Source of the DNA: Sulfitobacter sp. M39
GTDB taxonomy: Bacteria > Pseudomonadota > Alphaproteobacteria > Rhodobacterales > Rhodobacteraceae
NCBI RefSeq assembly: GCF_021735935.1
Contig: NZ_WMDZ01000001.1
Span: 496,001 to 560,000, forward strand
Reading direction: 5' to 3'
Length of the DNA: 64,000 bases
The position numbers and the translations under genes are program-made. Position 1 is the stretch's first letter; every line of letters begins with the position of its first letter. Positions 1 to 9,020 of this stretch are shown here, piece after piece. The notes beneath the pieces were generated by a model, which worked only from the letters and a program-made list of their open reading frames with translations, had not been told where the DNA came from and ran no database searches.

Positions 1-239
1 GCCTGATGGGCAGCAAGCATAGCGGTGAACCTGTCGGTATCCCACGGACGAGCCACGTGTTTGAACACGACAGAGGCCCCGTCACGCCCGTCATAGCGCT
101 GCACGATCTGGCGCTGGTTGCTGTCATCCTTGATCCACTCGGCCCCGCAGGTAAAGGTTTCGGGCGCAATCCCTGACTTGGCCGCCAATGCCTCAAATAT
201 TTGAAATGCCTGCACTTTCAGGTCGTCTACCGGTGGCAT
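1..239 (-). CDS. N-terminal part of an unrecognised protein, cut by window edge
   Basis: An open frame runs leftward out of the window from ATG at 239-237, giving 79 residues beginning [13 protein letters not shown]. The start is supported by AAAGGA about six bases upstream and by continuous coding over the whole visible stretch. The visible part is soluble and has no signal peptide. I do not recognise the family from this fragment; a segment reading [11 protein letters not shown] could belong to a kinase- or phosphotransferase-like fold, but that is only a guess. It is divergent from hslV, and the 74-bp gap must hold both promoters. Confidence 0.6.
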   Translation of the reverse strand, partial: MPPVDDLKVQAFQIFEALAAKSGIAPETFTCGAEWIKDDSNQRQIVQRYDGRDGASVVFKHVARPWDTDRFTAMLAAHQ

Positions 240-262
240 TCAAATCCTTTCGGGACATTAGC

Positions 263-292
263 CTTGCGAAACAGCGGCGGGGTTTTCATATA
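263..292 (+). promoter_or_regulatory. Candidate heat-shock-type promoter of hslVU
   Basis: CTTGCG at 263-268 and CATATA at 287-292 lie upstream of hslV. Read as sigma-70 elements they are TTGCGA, 17 bp, CATATA; the CTTG core also fits the -35 of RpoH promoters. hslVU is a classical RpoH target in Proteobacteria, so heat-shock control is plausible, but it is inferred from motif and gene identity only. Confidence 0.4.
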
Positions 293-313
293 GGTTTGAA
301 CTATGGAGGCTAC

Positions 314-871
314 ATGTCAAAGCAAGAATTCCCCGGCTGGCACGGGACCACCATCATCGGTGTGAAGAAAGACGGCGAAGTCGTGATCGCGGGCGACGGT
401 CAGGTCAGCCTTGGCCAAACGGTGATCAAAGGAACCGCACGCAAGGTGCGCCGGCTCAGCCCCGGCGGGTTTGACGTTGTCGCGGGCTTTGCCGGATCGA
501 CTGCTGATGCTTTCACGCTGCTGGAACGGCTTGAAGCCAAGCTTGAAGCCACGCCCGGACAGTTGGCGCGTGCCAGTGTCGAGCTTGCCAAAGACTGGCG
601 CACCGACAAATACCTGCAAAAGCTCGAAGCGATGCTGATCGTGTCAGACGGGCGCGAGCTGCTGGTGATCACCGGCGCGGGTGACGTGCTGGAGCCTGAA
701 CATTCTGTCGCGGCCATCGGGTCGGGCGGAAATTACGCGCTGGCCGCTGCGCGCGGCATGATGGACAGCGACCGCGACGCCGAAACCGTCGCGCGGGATG
801 CAATGAAGATCGCGTCGGACATCTGCGTTTATACCAATGGTAACCTCACGGTGGAGAAAATCACACAATGA
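314..871 (+). CDS. hslV: ATP-dependent protease peptidase subunit HslV (ClpQ)
   Basis: Proteolytic chamber of the cytoplasmic HslUV (ClpYQ) protease, a double hexameric ring of the N-terminal nucleophile family. I start at ATG 314, preceded by GGAGG at 305-309, although the frame is open further upstream. This gives 185 residues, normal for the family. Residues 1-11 form a short propeptide ending His-Gly; Thr12, followed by Thr13, is the expected catalytic N-terminal threonine after processing. The segment AGDGQVSLG around residue 30 is the typical HslV active-site region. It overlaps the start of hslU as ATGA, so the two subunits are translationally coupled. Assignment is secure. Confidence 0.97.
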   Translation: MSKQEFPGWHGTTIIGVKKDGEVVIAGDGQVSLGQTVIKGTARKVRRLSPGGFDVVAGFAGSTADAFTLLERLEAKLEATPGQLARASVELAKDWRTDKYLQKLEAMLIVSDGRELLVITGAGDVLEPEHSVAAIGSGGNYALAAARGMMDSDRDAETVARDAMKIASDICVYTNGNLTVEKITQ

Positions 872-2175
872 CCGATCTGACCCCCCGCGAAATCGTCTCT
901 GAACTTGACCGTTTTATCATCGGCCAGAACGACGCTAAACGCGCCGTTGCCGTGGCGCTGCGCAACCGCTGGCGCCGCAAGCAGTTGGGCGATGACCTGC
1001 GCGACGAAGTATACCCCAAGAACATCCTGATGATCGGGCCCACCGGCGTGGGCAAGACCGAGATCAGTCGCCGCTTGGCAAAACTGGCGCGGGCACCTTT
1101 CCTCAAGGTCGAGGCGACGAAATTCACCGAAGTCGGCTATGTCGGCCGCGATGTGGAACAGATCATCCGTGATCTGGTAGACAGCGCCATCGTCATGACC
1201 CGCGAATATATGCGCGAAGACGTGAAGGTCAGCGCCCATAAGGCCGCCGAAGAACGCGTTGTTGACGCGATTGCGGGCAAAGACGCCCGCGAAGGCACCC
1301 GCGATATGTTTCGCAAAAAGCTGAAAGCGGGCGAGCTGGACGATACGATGATCGAGCTTGAAGTCGCCGATACCTCTAGCCCGTTTCCGGCGATGGATAT
1401 CCCCGGACAACCCGGCGGCGGTATGGGGATGATGAACCTTGGCGATCTTTTTGGCAAAGCCATGGGCGGCCGGACGGTCAAGAAACGCCTGTCAGTCGCC
1501 GAAAGCTACGAGGTACTGATCAGCGAAGAGGCCGACAAGCTGCTGGATGACGAAACTGTCAACCGCGCCGCGATCGAAGCGGTAGAGCAGAACGGCATCG
1601 TCTTTCTGGACGAGATCGACAAGGTGTGCGCCCGCTCTGACGCGCGTGGCGGCGATGTCAGCCGTGAAGGCGTGCAGCGCGACCTGCTGCCCCTGATCGA
1701 AGGCACTACCGTATCGACCAAACACGGACCGGTGAAAACGGATCATATCCTGTTTATCGCCTCGGGTGCCTTCCATATTGCCAAGCCGTCCGACCTGTTG
1801 CCCGAATTGCAGGGTCGCTTGCCGATCCGCGTCGAGCTGCGCGCGCTGACGGAAGATGATTTCGTTCGCATCCTGACCGAGACCGACAATGCGCTGACGC
1901 TACAATATACCGCGTTGATGGGCACCGAAGAGGTCGAGGTTGCGTTCACCGACGAAGGTATCAAGGCACTGGCCAAGATTGCCGCCGATGTGAACCAATC
2001 GATCGAGAATATCGGCGCGCGGCGGCTTTACACCGTGATGGAGCGTGTCTTTGAGGAGCTGTCGTTCAGCGCGCCGGATCGTACCGGCGAAAAGATCACC
2101 GTCGATGGCGATTTCGTCGAGAAGAACCTAGGCGAGCTGACACGATCCACCGATCTGTCACGCTACGTTCTTTAG
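868..2175 (+). CDS. hslU: HslU AAA+ unfoldase ATPase of the HslUV protease
   Basis: Hexameric ATPase that unfolds substrates and threads them into HslV. The 435-residue product has Walker A GPTGVGKT at 57-64, the pore loop GYVG at 90-93, the inserted intermediate (I) domain at about 110-240 with a Gly/Met-rich stretch near 180-200, and Walker B VFLDEID at 245-251. It ends LSRYVL, the C-terminal tail that docks into HslV and activates it. Its ATG overlaps the hslV stop codon. Length and domain order are normal. Confidence 0.97.
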   Translation: MTDLTPREIVSELDRFIIGQNDAKRAVAVALRNRWRRKQLGDDLRDEVYPKNILMIGPTGVGKTEISRRLAKLARAPFLKVEATKFTEVGYVGRDVEQIIRDLVDSAIVMTREYMREDVKVSAHKAAEERVVDAIAGKDAREGTRDMFRKKLKAGELDDTMIELEVADTSSPFPAMDIPGQPGGGMGMMNLGDLFGKAMGGRTVKKRLSVAESYEVLISEEADKLLDDETVNRAAIEAVEQNGIVFLDEIDKVCARSDARGGDVSREGVQRDLLPLIEGTTVSTKHGPVKTDHILFIASGAFHIAKPSDLLPELQGRLPIRVELRALTEDDFVRILTETDNALTLQYTALMGTEEVEVAFTDEGIKALAKIAADVNQSIENIGARRLYTVMERVFEELSFSAPDRTGEKITVDGDFVEKNLGELTRSTDLSRYVL

Positions 2176-2188
2176 GGCTTTTCAATCT

Positions 2189-2218
2189 GCCATGCGCCTG
2201 AGAATGATGGCGCATGGC
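2189..2218 (+). promoter_or_regulatory. Hairpin between hslU and the MFS gene, covering the MFS start codon
   Basis: GCCATGCGCC (2189-2198) and GGCGCATGGC (2209-2218) are a perfect 10-bp inverted repeat around a 10-base loop. No T-run follows, so it is a poor intrinsic terminator for hslVU. The right arm contains ATG 2214-2216, the start I assign to the downstream transporter, so on a transcript coming from hslVU the initiation site would be buried. Confidence 0.55.
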
Positions 2219-3443
2219 ATACTTCAGATTTATCCGCGCCAATTGGGTGTTCTTGTTGGCGGGTTTCCTGCTGACATTTACCTCGGCCTATGGGCAAACC
2301 TATTTCATCTCGCTTTTCGCGGGCGAGATTAAGGGCAGTTTCGGGCTGTCCGACGGTCAATGGGGCGGGATCTATACCCTCGGCACGACGCTCTCGGCGA
2401 TCACGATGGTCTGGGCGGGCGTGCTGACAGACCGGTTTCGGGTGCGCCGCCTGTCATTCTGGGTGATGGTCGCGCTGGCAGGCGCCTGTCTGGCGATGGC
2501 CGCTGTGCCGAACTGGATCGCGCTGATCTTTGTCATCTATGCGCTGCGTCTGACCGGGCAGGGGATGATGTCTCAGCTTGGGGCCGTGGCGATGGTGCGC
2601 TGGTTCGAGGCCGCACGGGGCAAGGCGCTGTCGCTGTCGTCTATGGGCTTTGCTGTGGGGCAGGCGATTTTGCCTGTCGTCTTCGTCGCCCTTTTCGCAA
2701 GCTTTCACTGGCGCAGCCTTTGGGTGCTGGCGGCTGCTTTGGTGCTGATCACCATGCCGGTGATGCTACTGCTGTTGCGGCAAGAGCGTACGCCGCAATC
2801 GATGGCGCAAAGCACGCAATCGGCGGGGATGGACGGACAGCATTGGACGCGGATGCAGATGATCCGCCACGGGTTGTTCTGGCTGATGATCCCGCTGGTA
2901 ATTGGTCCTCCGGCGTGGGGGACGGCGCTGTTCTTTCAGCAAGTCCATCTGACAGAGGTGAAGGGCTGGACGCTGGTCAGCTTTGTCGCGCTGATGCCGC
3001 TTTATACGGTGACATCCGTAGTCTCGACCTTTGTGTCGGGCTGGGCAATCGACCGGTTTGGCGTGACGCGGGTCACGCCGGTGCAAATGCTGCCTTTTGC
3101 GCTGTCTTTCGCCGTGCTCGCCTTTGCGGATACCATTGCGATGGCCGGTGTCGGGTTGATGATCTTTGGCGTGGGGCAGGGGATGCAGGCGACCGCGACC
3201 TCTGTTTTCTGGGCCGAATTCTATGGCACGCGCTATATCGGGTCGATCAAGGCCGTGGGTGCCGCGCTGATGGTGTTCGGTTCGGCCATTGGGCCGGGTG
3301 TTACGGGGCTGTTCATTGATCTGGGCGTTGATTTCCCGCAGCAGATGATCCCGATTGCGATCTACTATGCCGTGGCCGCGATCATGGCGACTGTCGGGGT
3401 GTTACGCTATCGCAAGCGGTTGGTCGCGCCTGCCACGGCTTAA
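2214..3443 (+). CDS. Major facilitator superfamily transporter
   Basis: A 409-residue, strongly hydrophobic protein with about twelve membrane segments in two halves joined by a polar loop near residues 190-215. The loop after the second helix carries a GVLTDRFRVRR segment, a version of the MFS loop 2-3 motif (GxLaDrxGrr), and the second half has a related SGWAIDRFGVTR. Substrate cannot be told from sequence. The start codon lies in the right arm of a strong hairpin and lacks a clear Shine-Dalgarno sequence. The gene ends in a four-base stop-codon overlap with the convergent Smr gene. It may be read through from hslVU or from its own unseen promoter. Confidence 0.88.
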   Translation: MAYFRFIRANWVFLLAGFLLTFTSAYGQTYFISLFAGEIKGSFGLSDGQWGGIYTLGTTLSAITMVWAGVLTDRFRVRRLSFWVMVALAGACLAMAAVPNWIALIFVIYALRLTGQGMMSQLGAVAMVRWFEAARGKALSLSSMGFAVGQAILPVVFVALFASFHWRSLWVLAAALVLITMPVMLLLLRQERTPQSMAQSTQSAGMDGQHWTRMQMIRHGLFWLMIPLVIGPPAWGTALFFQQVHLTEVKGWTLVSFVALMPLYTVTSVVSTFVSGWAIDRFGVTRVTPVQMLPFALSFAVLAFADTIAMAGVGLMIFGVGQGMQATATSVFWAEFYGTRYIGSIKAVGAALMVFGSAIGPGVTGLFIDLGVDFPQQMIPIAIYYAVAAIMATVGVLRYRKRLVAPATA

Positions 3444-4039
3444 CGGTGACGCCGCAGATAGACGTAATAGGCGCCGCCGCCGCCGTGACTGATATGCGCC
3501 TGACTGACCTGAAGCACGGCTGACGACAGCGGCGGCATCGACAGCCATTGCGGCACCTGATGGCGCAGCACACCGTGGCGCACGGGGATCGGGCCGCCTT
3601 CGTCCCGCATCTTGCCTTTGCCGGTGATCACCAAGACAAGGCGCCGCCCCTTGGCATGCGAGCCCAGAATGAACTTGGTCAGCGCAGGATGAGCGCGGTC
3701 CAGCGTCATACCGTGAAGGTCGATCCGCCCCTCGGGGCGCATCTTACCGCGCTTGAGCTTGCCGAACGCTTTTGAATCCATCTGCACCGGTGCCTGACGC
3801 ATCTGATCGGGCAGGGAGGGCATCAGATCATGGGTGTTGCGCCGCGGCTTGGGATCGGGCTTGCCCATGACGACAGAGCTGCGCTTGCGGATTTGCGGCG
3901 GCGTTGGCGGGGGGCCGTGGATCGGGGAGGTGCCGTCAATCTCGGCGCGGAACAGCTTGTCAACATCAAGCTTTTCCGTCCGCTCTGTCACCTTTTTCCA
4001 AAGCGACAGATCATCCTTATCCAGACGCTTGCGGCTCAT
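3440..4039 (-). CDS. Smr/MutS2-type domain protein
   Basis: The 199-residue product has a basic, proline-rich N-terminal half and a C-terminal Smr domain. Smr hallmarks are LHGMT from residue 108 and ITGKG at 138-142, followed by HGGGGAYYVYLRR near the end. Smr domains are nucleases or nucleic-acid-binding modules first described in the MutS2 C-terminus; stand-alone bacterial Smr proteins act in RNA or DNA processing, including rescue of stalled ribosomes in E. coli SmrB. A specific role here is not established. The start ATG overlaps the mltA stop (ATGA), so the gene is the last of the Tim44-mltA-smr operon. Confidence 0.9.
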   Translation of the reverse strand: MSRKRLDKDDLSLWKKVTERTEKLDVDKLFRAEIDGTSPIHGPPPTPPQIRKRSSVVMGKPDPKPRRNTHDLMPSLPDQMRQAPVQMDSKAFGKLKRGKMRPEGRIDLHGMTLDRAHPALTKFILGSHAKGRRLVLVITGKGKMRDEGGPIPVRHGVLRHQVPQWLSMPPLSSAVLQVSQAHISHGGGGAYYVYLRRHR

Positions 4040-5097
4040 AGCAGCGGCTCCGGCAAAAGCGCATAGGCGCGCTGGATCGGCATCAGGACCATCATCCGCC
4101 CCGGATCACGCAGCTTGCCCGCGGCACGCCCCGCCTTGTCGCCGGTGCCAAAGAACACATCCGCCCGTTGCGCGCCCTTGATCGCCGACCCGGTATCCTG
4201 CGCGATCATCAAGCGGTGCATCGGTTCCTTGCCCTGTTTTTCGATCCAGACAGGGGCGCCGAGCGGTACAAACTTGGGGTCTACAGCGACGGTGCGCAGG
4301 GTGGTCACCGACCGGTTCATCGCGCCAAGCGGCCCTTGATCGGCGGGCACCTGATTGACCTCGCGAAAGAACACATAGGACGGGTTGTGGTACAGCAGCT
4401 CACGCCCGTCATCAGGGTTCCGGCGGACCCAGTTCTTGATCACCTCTGCGCTGACCTGGTGCGGGTCATAGACGCCGCGGCGCACCAGTTCGACGCCGAT
4501 GGACCGGTAGGGGTGCCCGTTCGCCCCGCGGTATCCCACACGCCGATAGCTGCCATCGGGCAGCCTGATCCGGCCAGACCCTTGAATTTGCAGAAAGAAA
4601 AGTTCGACCGGGTCGTCGACATAGGCGATTTCAAGGCCGCGGCCCTTCATCACGTCGGTATCCAGAATATCGCGGCGGGTCAGCCACGGGTTGTTGGCCT
4701 TCGCCTCTGGCGGCATGGCATAGACCGGATAGCGATAGCGGTCGGAGGGGTAGAGATCGCCATCAAGTTCGGGTTCGAAATAGCCCGTGAACATCGCCTC
4801 GTTTCCGTCTTCGATCAACACAGGCCGGAACAGAAGTTCAAAGAACTGGCGCGGATCGGGGTCGGATCTGGCATAGGCGCAGATGTTGCGCCAATCGACA
4901 TCCTTCATATCACCGCAGGTATTCAGAAACGCGCGCAAGGCGGCGGCGTGGTCGTCGGTTTCCCAACCCTCAAGCTGGTCGAACGACAGGATCGAATAGG
5001 ACACATCTGTCGCAGAAGCGGGCGGCGCCATCAGGCCCGCCCACAGCAATGCACCCGCACAGGCACGTTTTAACCGTCTGTAGAAACAAGCAGCCAA
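4036..5097 (-). CDS. mltA: Membrane-bound lytic murein transglycosylase A
   Basis: Cleaves the glycan strand of peptidoglycan between N-acetylmuramic acid and N-acetylglucosamine, forming 1,6-anhydro ends. The product (353 residues from this start) has a basic N-terminus followed by a hydrophobic signal segment ending near Ala-Ser-Ala (residues 27-29), an MltA barrel (about 90-240, with LQIQGSGRIRLPDG) and a C-terminal 3D domain containing AQDTGSAIKGAQRADVFFG. The only start that keeps the complete signal peptide is TTG at 5097, which lies 28 bases inside the upstream Tim44 gene; no better start is visible. There is no lipobox cysteine after the signal, so it is probably periplasmic rather than a lipoprotein. 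Confidence 0.92.
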   Translation of the reverse strand: MAACFYRRLKRACAGALLWAGLMAPPASATDVSYSILSFDQLEGWETDDHAAALRAFLNTCGDMKDVDWRNICAYARSDPDPRQFFELLFRPVLIEDGNEAMFTGYFEPELDGDLYPSDRYRYPVYAMPPEAKANNPWLTRRDILDTDVMKGRGLEIAYVDDPVELFFLQIQGSGRIRLPDGSYRRVGYRGANGHPYRSIGVELVRRGVYDPHQVSAEVIKNWVRRNPDDGRELLYHNPSYVFFREVNQVPADQGPLGAMNRSVTTLRTVAVDPKFVPLGAPVWIEKQGKEPMHRLMIAQDTGSAIKGAQRADVFFGTGDKAGRAAGKLRDPGRMMVLMPIQRAYALLPEPLL

Positions 5098-5729
5098 TTT
5101 GGATCATCCGAGCCCATGACACGGGCAAACACCCATGTGTCTTTTTGACGATTGACCTCTGTCGTGCTGCCTTCGACGATTTCACCATCGCGGTCTTTCA
5201 CGACCGACGTCAGCTCGGCCACGAAACGGATCGTCAGCTCTGCCTCGTTGGTGGTCTTGTCCATCGTGGCGCTCTCAAGTTCCATCTCGCGGATGCCGAC
5301 AAAGTGGCTCTCTACGGTCAGGCCCTGATCTTCGCGTGCGGCGACGCCTTCGACAAAGCTTTCGTAAATCTCTTCCGAGAGGAAGGGTTTGATCTCGTCC
5401 AGATTACCGTGTTCGTAGCCCATCACGATCATCTCGTAGGCGCCGCGGGCGCCGCCCAGAAAGTCGCTGACCCCAAAGGACGGCTCGACACGCTTCATCT
5501 CGGCCAGTGCGAGCGCGGTATCGGACCCCTCGGGCGCGTGATCAGTGATATCCAGATCAGGGCCACCTTCGATGACTTCGAATGCGGGGCCGCTGGGGCG
5601 TTCGGGTTTCTCGCTGACCTCGGCCGGTTTTTCAAAACCGGTGCGTGTGCCAAGCACATTCTTGAGCCGCAGGATCAGGAACACGGCAATAGCGGCCAGT
5701 ACCAGAAGCTGTATCATGGGCGAATTCAT
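5070..5729 (-). CDS. Tim44-like domain membrane-anchored protein
   Basis: Starts at ATG 5729, preceded by GAGG, although the frame is open much further upstream. The 219-residue product has one N-terminal membrane helix (about residues 6-22) and an acidic linker. A C-terminal Tim44-like domain of about 140 residues begins near FGVSDFLGGARGAYEMIV. In mitochondria Tim44 tethers the import motor to the inner membrane; alphaproteobacterial relatives are membrane-anchored and their role is less clear. It lies head to tail with mltA (28-nt overlap) and is divergent from fxsA. The Tim44 assignment rests on recognised sequence pattern and conserved neighbourhood. Confidence 0.85.
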   Translation of the reverse strand: MNSPMIQLLVLAAIAVFLILRLKNVLGTRTGFEKPAEVSEKPERPSGPAFEVIEGGPDLDITDHAPEGSDTALALAEMKRVEPSFGVSDFLGGARGAYEMIVMGYEHGNLDEIKPFLSEEIYESFVEGVAAREDQGLTVESHFVGIREMELESATMDKTTNEAELTIRFVAELTSVVKDRDGEIVEGSTTEVNRQKDTWVFARVMGSDDPNWLLVSTDG

Positions 5730-5831
5730 AGGTACCTCGTGCTGAGAAACATGGAAACGTCGGTCTAGTGCCCCTATGTAGGGTGTGAACCGGGCCAAGT
5801 CCACTCTGGCCCATAGGAAAGGACGCATGCC

Positions 5832-6326
5832 ATGTGGCTGTTTTTGGCTTTTATTGCCGTACCGTTGATAGAAATAACGTTGTTCATTCAGGTGGGTGGG
5901 GCAATTGGCCTCGGCTGGACGCTGGCGATTGTTGTTTCTACCGCGATCATCGGCACCTATCTGATGCGCGCACAGGGTGCGCTGGCGCTTGGCCAGATCA
6001 AGTCGTCCTTGTCCGAAGTCCGCGATCCGACCGAACCGCTGGTGCATGGCGCGATGATCCTGTTCGCCGGCGCGTTGCTGCTGACACCGGGGTTTTTCAC
6101 CGATGCCTTGGGCTTTGCCCTGCTGATACCCGGCGTGCGCACCGCTGCGTTCAAAGCTGCACGCAGCAAGGTGAACGTGAGCAGCGTCCATATGGGCGGC
6201 ACCTCAGGGCCACGGCGCCCGCAGCCCCATCGTCCGATGCAGGGGGATGTGATCGATGGCGAATATCACGAGCTGTCCGAACAGGACCGCGGGCCCAAAC
6301 GCCCCTCTGGCTGGACAGACCATTGA
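5832..6326 (+). CDS. fxsA: FxsA family inner-membrane protein
   Basis: Small membrane protein of 164 residues with three to four hydrophobic helices in residues 1-105 and a polar, proline-rich cytoplasmic tail. The segment LLLTPGFFTDALGFALLIPGVR is typical of FxsA, known in E. coli as a suppressor of F-plasmid exclusion of phage T7; its normal cellular job is unclear. GGAAAGGA lies just upstream of ATG 5832. It is divergent from the Tim44-mltA-smr operon across about 100 bp, which includes a small GGGCCA/TGGCCC dyad at 5792-5812. Confidence 0.9.
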   Translation: MWLFLAFIAVPLIEITLFIQVGGAIGLGWTLAIVVSTAIIGTYLMRAQGALALGQIKSSLSEVRDPTEPLVHGAMILFAGALLLTPGFFTDALGFALLIPGVRTAAFKAARSKVNVSSVHMGGTSGPRRPQPHRPMQGDVIDGEYHELSEQDRGPKRPSGWTDH

Positions 6327-6429
6327 CTGCGCGCCATTGAGCACGGGCCATTTGATGCGGGCCATTGAGCGCGGCAAGGCGATCTGATAAGCCCGACTAA
6401 ATGAGTTTATTGTCTTAAGGAGCCTTTAA

Positions 6430-6921
6430 ATGGCTGAAGAAGAAGCAACACAACCGACCCAGGCCGCACAGCCGCAGATGCGCATTATGGGTCAGTTCAT
6501 TCGTGATATGTCCTTTGAAAACATCATGGCGCAAAAAGGCGCGCCGACAGATGTGCAGCCCGACGTTCAGGTTCAAGTCAATCTGGATGCGAAAAAGCGG
6601 TCGGCCGATAACCAGTATGAATCCGCGATCAAGCTTCAGGTTACGTCAAAAGCCAAAGGCGGCGACGCGACGCTGTTCCTGCTGGAAATCGACTATGTCG
6701 GTATCTTCCACGTTGAAAACGTGCCCGAAGACCAGATGCACCCGTTTCTGCTGATTGAATGCCCGCGCATGATCTTCCCGTTCCTGCGCCGCGTTGTCAG
6801 CGATGTGACCCGCGACGGTGGCTTCCCGCCGCTGAACCTCGAAAACATCGACTTTGTTGCGCTGTATCGCAACGAGATCGCGCGCCGTCAGGCCGAGAAT
6901 ACGCAAAAAGCGGACGCCTAA
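6430..6921 (+). CDS. secB: Protein-export chaperone SecB
   Basis: Tetrameric cytosolic chaperone that holds preproteins unfolded and hands them to SecA. The 163-residue product shows the SecB fold sequence: MGQFIRDMSFENI near residue 20, VFHVENVPEDQMHPFLLIECPRMIFPFLRR-type core around residues 95-125, and GGFPPLNLENIDF near 135, which corresponds to the SecA-contacting region. An AAGGAG sequence precedes ATG 6430. The start of secA lies at the far right of this window. secB converges on dnaQ with overlapping stop codons. Confidence 0.96.
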   Translation: MAEEEATQPTQAAQPQMRIMGQFIRDMSFENIMAQKGAPTDVQPDVQVQVNLDAKKRSADNQYESAIKLQVTSKAKGGDATLFLLEIDYVGIFHVENVPEDQMHPFLLIECPRMIFPFLRRVVSDVTRDGGFPPLNLENIDFVALYRNEIARRQAENTQKADA

Positions 6922-7604
6922 AGCGTCTTCCACACAGCGCTGTCGCCCAGTTTATCGACGAATTCGGTATGGGCGGCGGCCTCTTGCGGAGTAATCCGCG
7001 AGGGCAGGGGCGTCGGGCGCGGTTTTGGCGTCCAATCGGGGGTGGTATCGCCCTCTTTCTTTTCGGGTTTGGTCGACAGGCCGAAGTCAGGCTGCCGCCC
7101 GCCGATCAGCTCAAGATACACCTCCGCCAGAATTTCACTATCAAGCAAAGCACCGTGGAGCGTCCGCGACGTGTTATCGATGCCAAAGCGGCGGCACAGC
7201 GCATCCAGCGACGCGGGCGAGCCCGGAAAGCGTTTGCGCGCGATGGCCAGCGTATCAAGCGCCTGTTCCCACGGGATCTGGGGCAGCCCCATCCATTTCA
7301 ATTCCGCGTTCAGAAACTTGATATCGAAGGCGGCGTTGTGGATCACCAGCTTTGAATCACCGATGAAATTCAGAAAATCCTGCCCGATCTGCGCAAACTT
7401 GGGTTTGTCGCGCAAAAACTCGTCGCCCAGCCCGTGCACTTCGAAGGCTTCGGCGGGCATGCTGCGTTCGGGGTTGATATACTGGTGATAGGTATTGCCG
7501 GTCGCCACGTGACCCATCAGTTCAACCGCACCGATTTCAACGATCCTATCGCCGCTTTCAGGGTCGAAACCGGTGGTTTCCGTATCCAGTACGATCTCAC
7601 GCAT
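6918..7604 (-). CDS. dnaQ: DNA polymerase III epsilon subunit (3'-5' exonuclease)
   Basis: Proofreading subunit of the replicative polymerase. Start chosen at ATG 7604, with AAAGGAAAG upstream; the frame is open 25 codons further but those residues are unlike the family. The 228-residue product has the DEDDh motifs: ExoI DTETTG (Asp7, Glu9), ExoII HNAAFD (Asp94) and ExoIII with His150 and Asp155. A proline-rich linker and C-terminal segment follow, which in E. coli binds the alpha subunit. It is the last gene of maf-aroE-coaE-dnaQ, overlapping coaE by 8 bases, and lies within about 3 kb of the candidate origin. Confidence 0.95.
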   Translation of the reverse strand: MREIVLDTETTGFDPESGDRIVEIGAVELMGHVATGNTYHQYINPERSMPAEAFEVHGLGDEFLRDKPKFAQIGQDFLNFIGDSKLVIHNAAFDIKFLNAELKWMGLPQIPWEQALDTLAIARKRFPGSPASLDALCRRFGIDNTSRTLHGALLDSEILAEVYLELIGGRQPDFGLSTKPEKKEGDTTPDWTPKPRPTPLPSRITPQEAAAHTEFVDKLGDSAVWKTL

Positions 7605-8187
7605 GGGACAGCTTTCCTTTGATATCCTCGATGACAGCCTCCACCTGCGCGCGAGCGTGGGGCAGGGTGTCTGTTTCAATCACATAATCGGCCAAAGCGC
7701 ATTTTTCATCGTTTGGCATCTGTTTGGCGCGGATATTTTCAAACTGTTCCAGCGTCATCGTCCCGCGCGCCATCACGCGCTTTTGCTGGATGTCAGCCGA
7801 GACCGTGACACAGGCCACCGCATCCATGCGTTTGTCACCACCGGTTTCAAAAATCAACGGGATGTCGAGCACGACGATCTTGGCCTTTGTTTCCGCCAGA
7901 AAGGCCGCGCGATCTTCGCCGACCAGCGGATGCACGATGCTTTCGATCTTTTTCAAAACGGTCGGGTCCGCATCAATCAGGCTTTTGAGCGCGGGCCGCG
8001 ATACTTCGCCCGCAACGACCGCATCGGGAAGCGTTTCGCGAAACGCCGCGACGGCGGCCCCCCCCTTGGAATAGAGCCGATGCACGGCGGCGTCTGCGTC
8101 CCAGACGGCGCAGCCAAGATCAGCGAACATTTGTGCGGTGGTCGATTTCCCCATGCCGATCGACCCGGTCAGCCCCAGAAGAAACAT
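7597..8187 (-). CDS. coaE: Dephospho-CoA kinase
   Basis: Last enzyme of coenzyme A synthesis, phosphorylating the ribose 3'-hydroxyl of dephospho-CoA with ATP. The 196-residue protein has a P-loop GSIGMGKS at residues 8-15, then DADAAVHRLY, and the expected PLIFETGGDKRMD segment near residue 110. Size is normal. The start overlaps the aroE stop by one base (TGATG), and the end overlaps dnaQ by eight bases, so the three genes are translated together. Its start position fits the canonical MxxLGLTG opening of the family. Confidence 0.95.
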   Translation of the reverse strand: MFLLGLTGSIGMGKSTTAQMFADLGCAVWDADAAVHRLYSKGGAAVAAFRETLPDAVVAGEVSRPALKSLIDADPTVLKKIESIVHPLVGEDRAAFLAETKAKIVVLDIPLIFETGGDKRMDAVACVTVSADIQQKRVMARGTMTLEQFENIRAKQMPNDEKCALADYVIETDTLPHARAQVEAVIEDIKGKLSHA

Positions 8188-9020
8188 CAGCGCAACGCCG
8201 CCAGACGTGTTTCATGGTCCACCGTCGGCCGCGCGCCAAACCACCGTTCGAACCCCGGCACCGCCTGATGCAAAAGCATGCCTAAACCGTCAACAGTGAC
8301 GCATCCCGCCGCCTCTGCGGTTTCCAGAAGCGTGGTTTTCAACGGTGCATAGACCAGATCCGTGACCACCGTATCGGCGCGCAACCCATCAAGCGGCACG
8401 CGCAGCTCGGATTTTCCGATCATCCCCAGCGACGTGGTGTTCACCACCAAGGACGCATGGCTGACCATCGTCCCCGCCTGCGACCAGTCGTAGACCGTCA
8501 CGCGGTTGCCAAAGACCGACCGCAACCGTTCGGCCCGCACACGGGTGCGATTGGCAAGCAGGATCTCGGGCACGCCGGCGTCCAGTAAGGAAGAGATCAC
8601 AGCCCGCGCGGCACCACCGGCACCAAAGACGCAAGCGGGGCCGTCAGTCGGCACCCAATGCGTCGCGCCTGCCTTGAGGTTTTCGATAAACCCGTAGCCG
8701 TCCGTGTTATCGCCCTGAATTTTACCGTCTGCGCGGAAGGTGATCGTATTCACGGCCCCAATCATCGCCGCGCGGTCTGTGATGATATCTGCGATCTCGA
8801 TCACCGCTTCTTTATGGGGGATCGTGACATTGGCACCGATGAACCCCATTTTCGGCATCGCCTCAAGTACTTGGCGGAGGTCTTCGGGTTCGACGTGCAG
8901 GGGGATATAGGCCCCCTTCAGCCCAAGCGTTTTCAGCCAGTGCCCGTGGATCTGGGGGGATTTTGAATGGGCAATCGGCGATCCGATCACACCTGCCAGC
9001 GGTATTTTAGCCAAGCTCAT
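8187..9020 (-). CDS. aroE: Shikimate dehydrogenase (NADP+)
   Basis: Reduces 3-dehydroshikimate to shikimate in aromatic amino acid synthesis. The 277-residue product has the substrate-binding SKS at about 19-21, catalytic Lys70 in NVTIPHK, Asp107 in GDNTDGYG, and the NADP Rossmann loop GAGGAA at 133-138. A basic NRT segment near residue 157 (NRTRVRAE) fits NADP preference. The start ATG overlaps the maf stop (ATGA). The aroE-coaE-dnaQ arrangement is conserved in alphaproteobacteria, which supports the call. Confidence 0.96.
   Translation of the reverse strand: MSLAKIPLAGVIGSPIAHSKSPQIHGHWLKTLGLKGAYIPLHVEPEDLRQVLEAMPKMGFIGANVTIPHKEAVIEIADIITDRAAMIGAVNTITFRADGKIQGDNTDGYGFIENLKAGATHWVPTDGPACVFGAGGAARAVISSLLDAGVPEILLANRTRVRAERLRSVFGNRVTVYDWSQAGTMVSHASLVVNTTSLGMIGKSELRVPLDGLRADTVVTDLVYAPLKTTLLETAEAAGCVTVDGLGMLLHQAVPGFERWFGARPTVDHETRLAALR

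Noticed and set aside
5792..5812. GGGCCA/TGGCCC dyad upstream of fxsA
   Set aside because: Six-base arms with a nine-base loop in GC-rich DNA; no supporting context.
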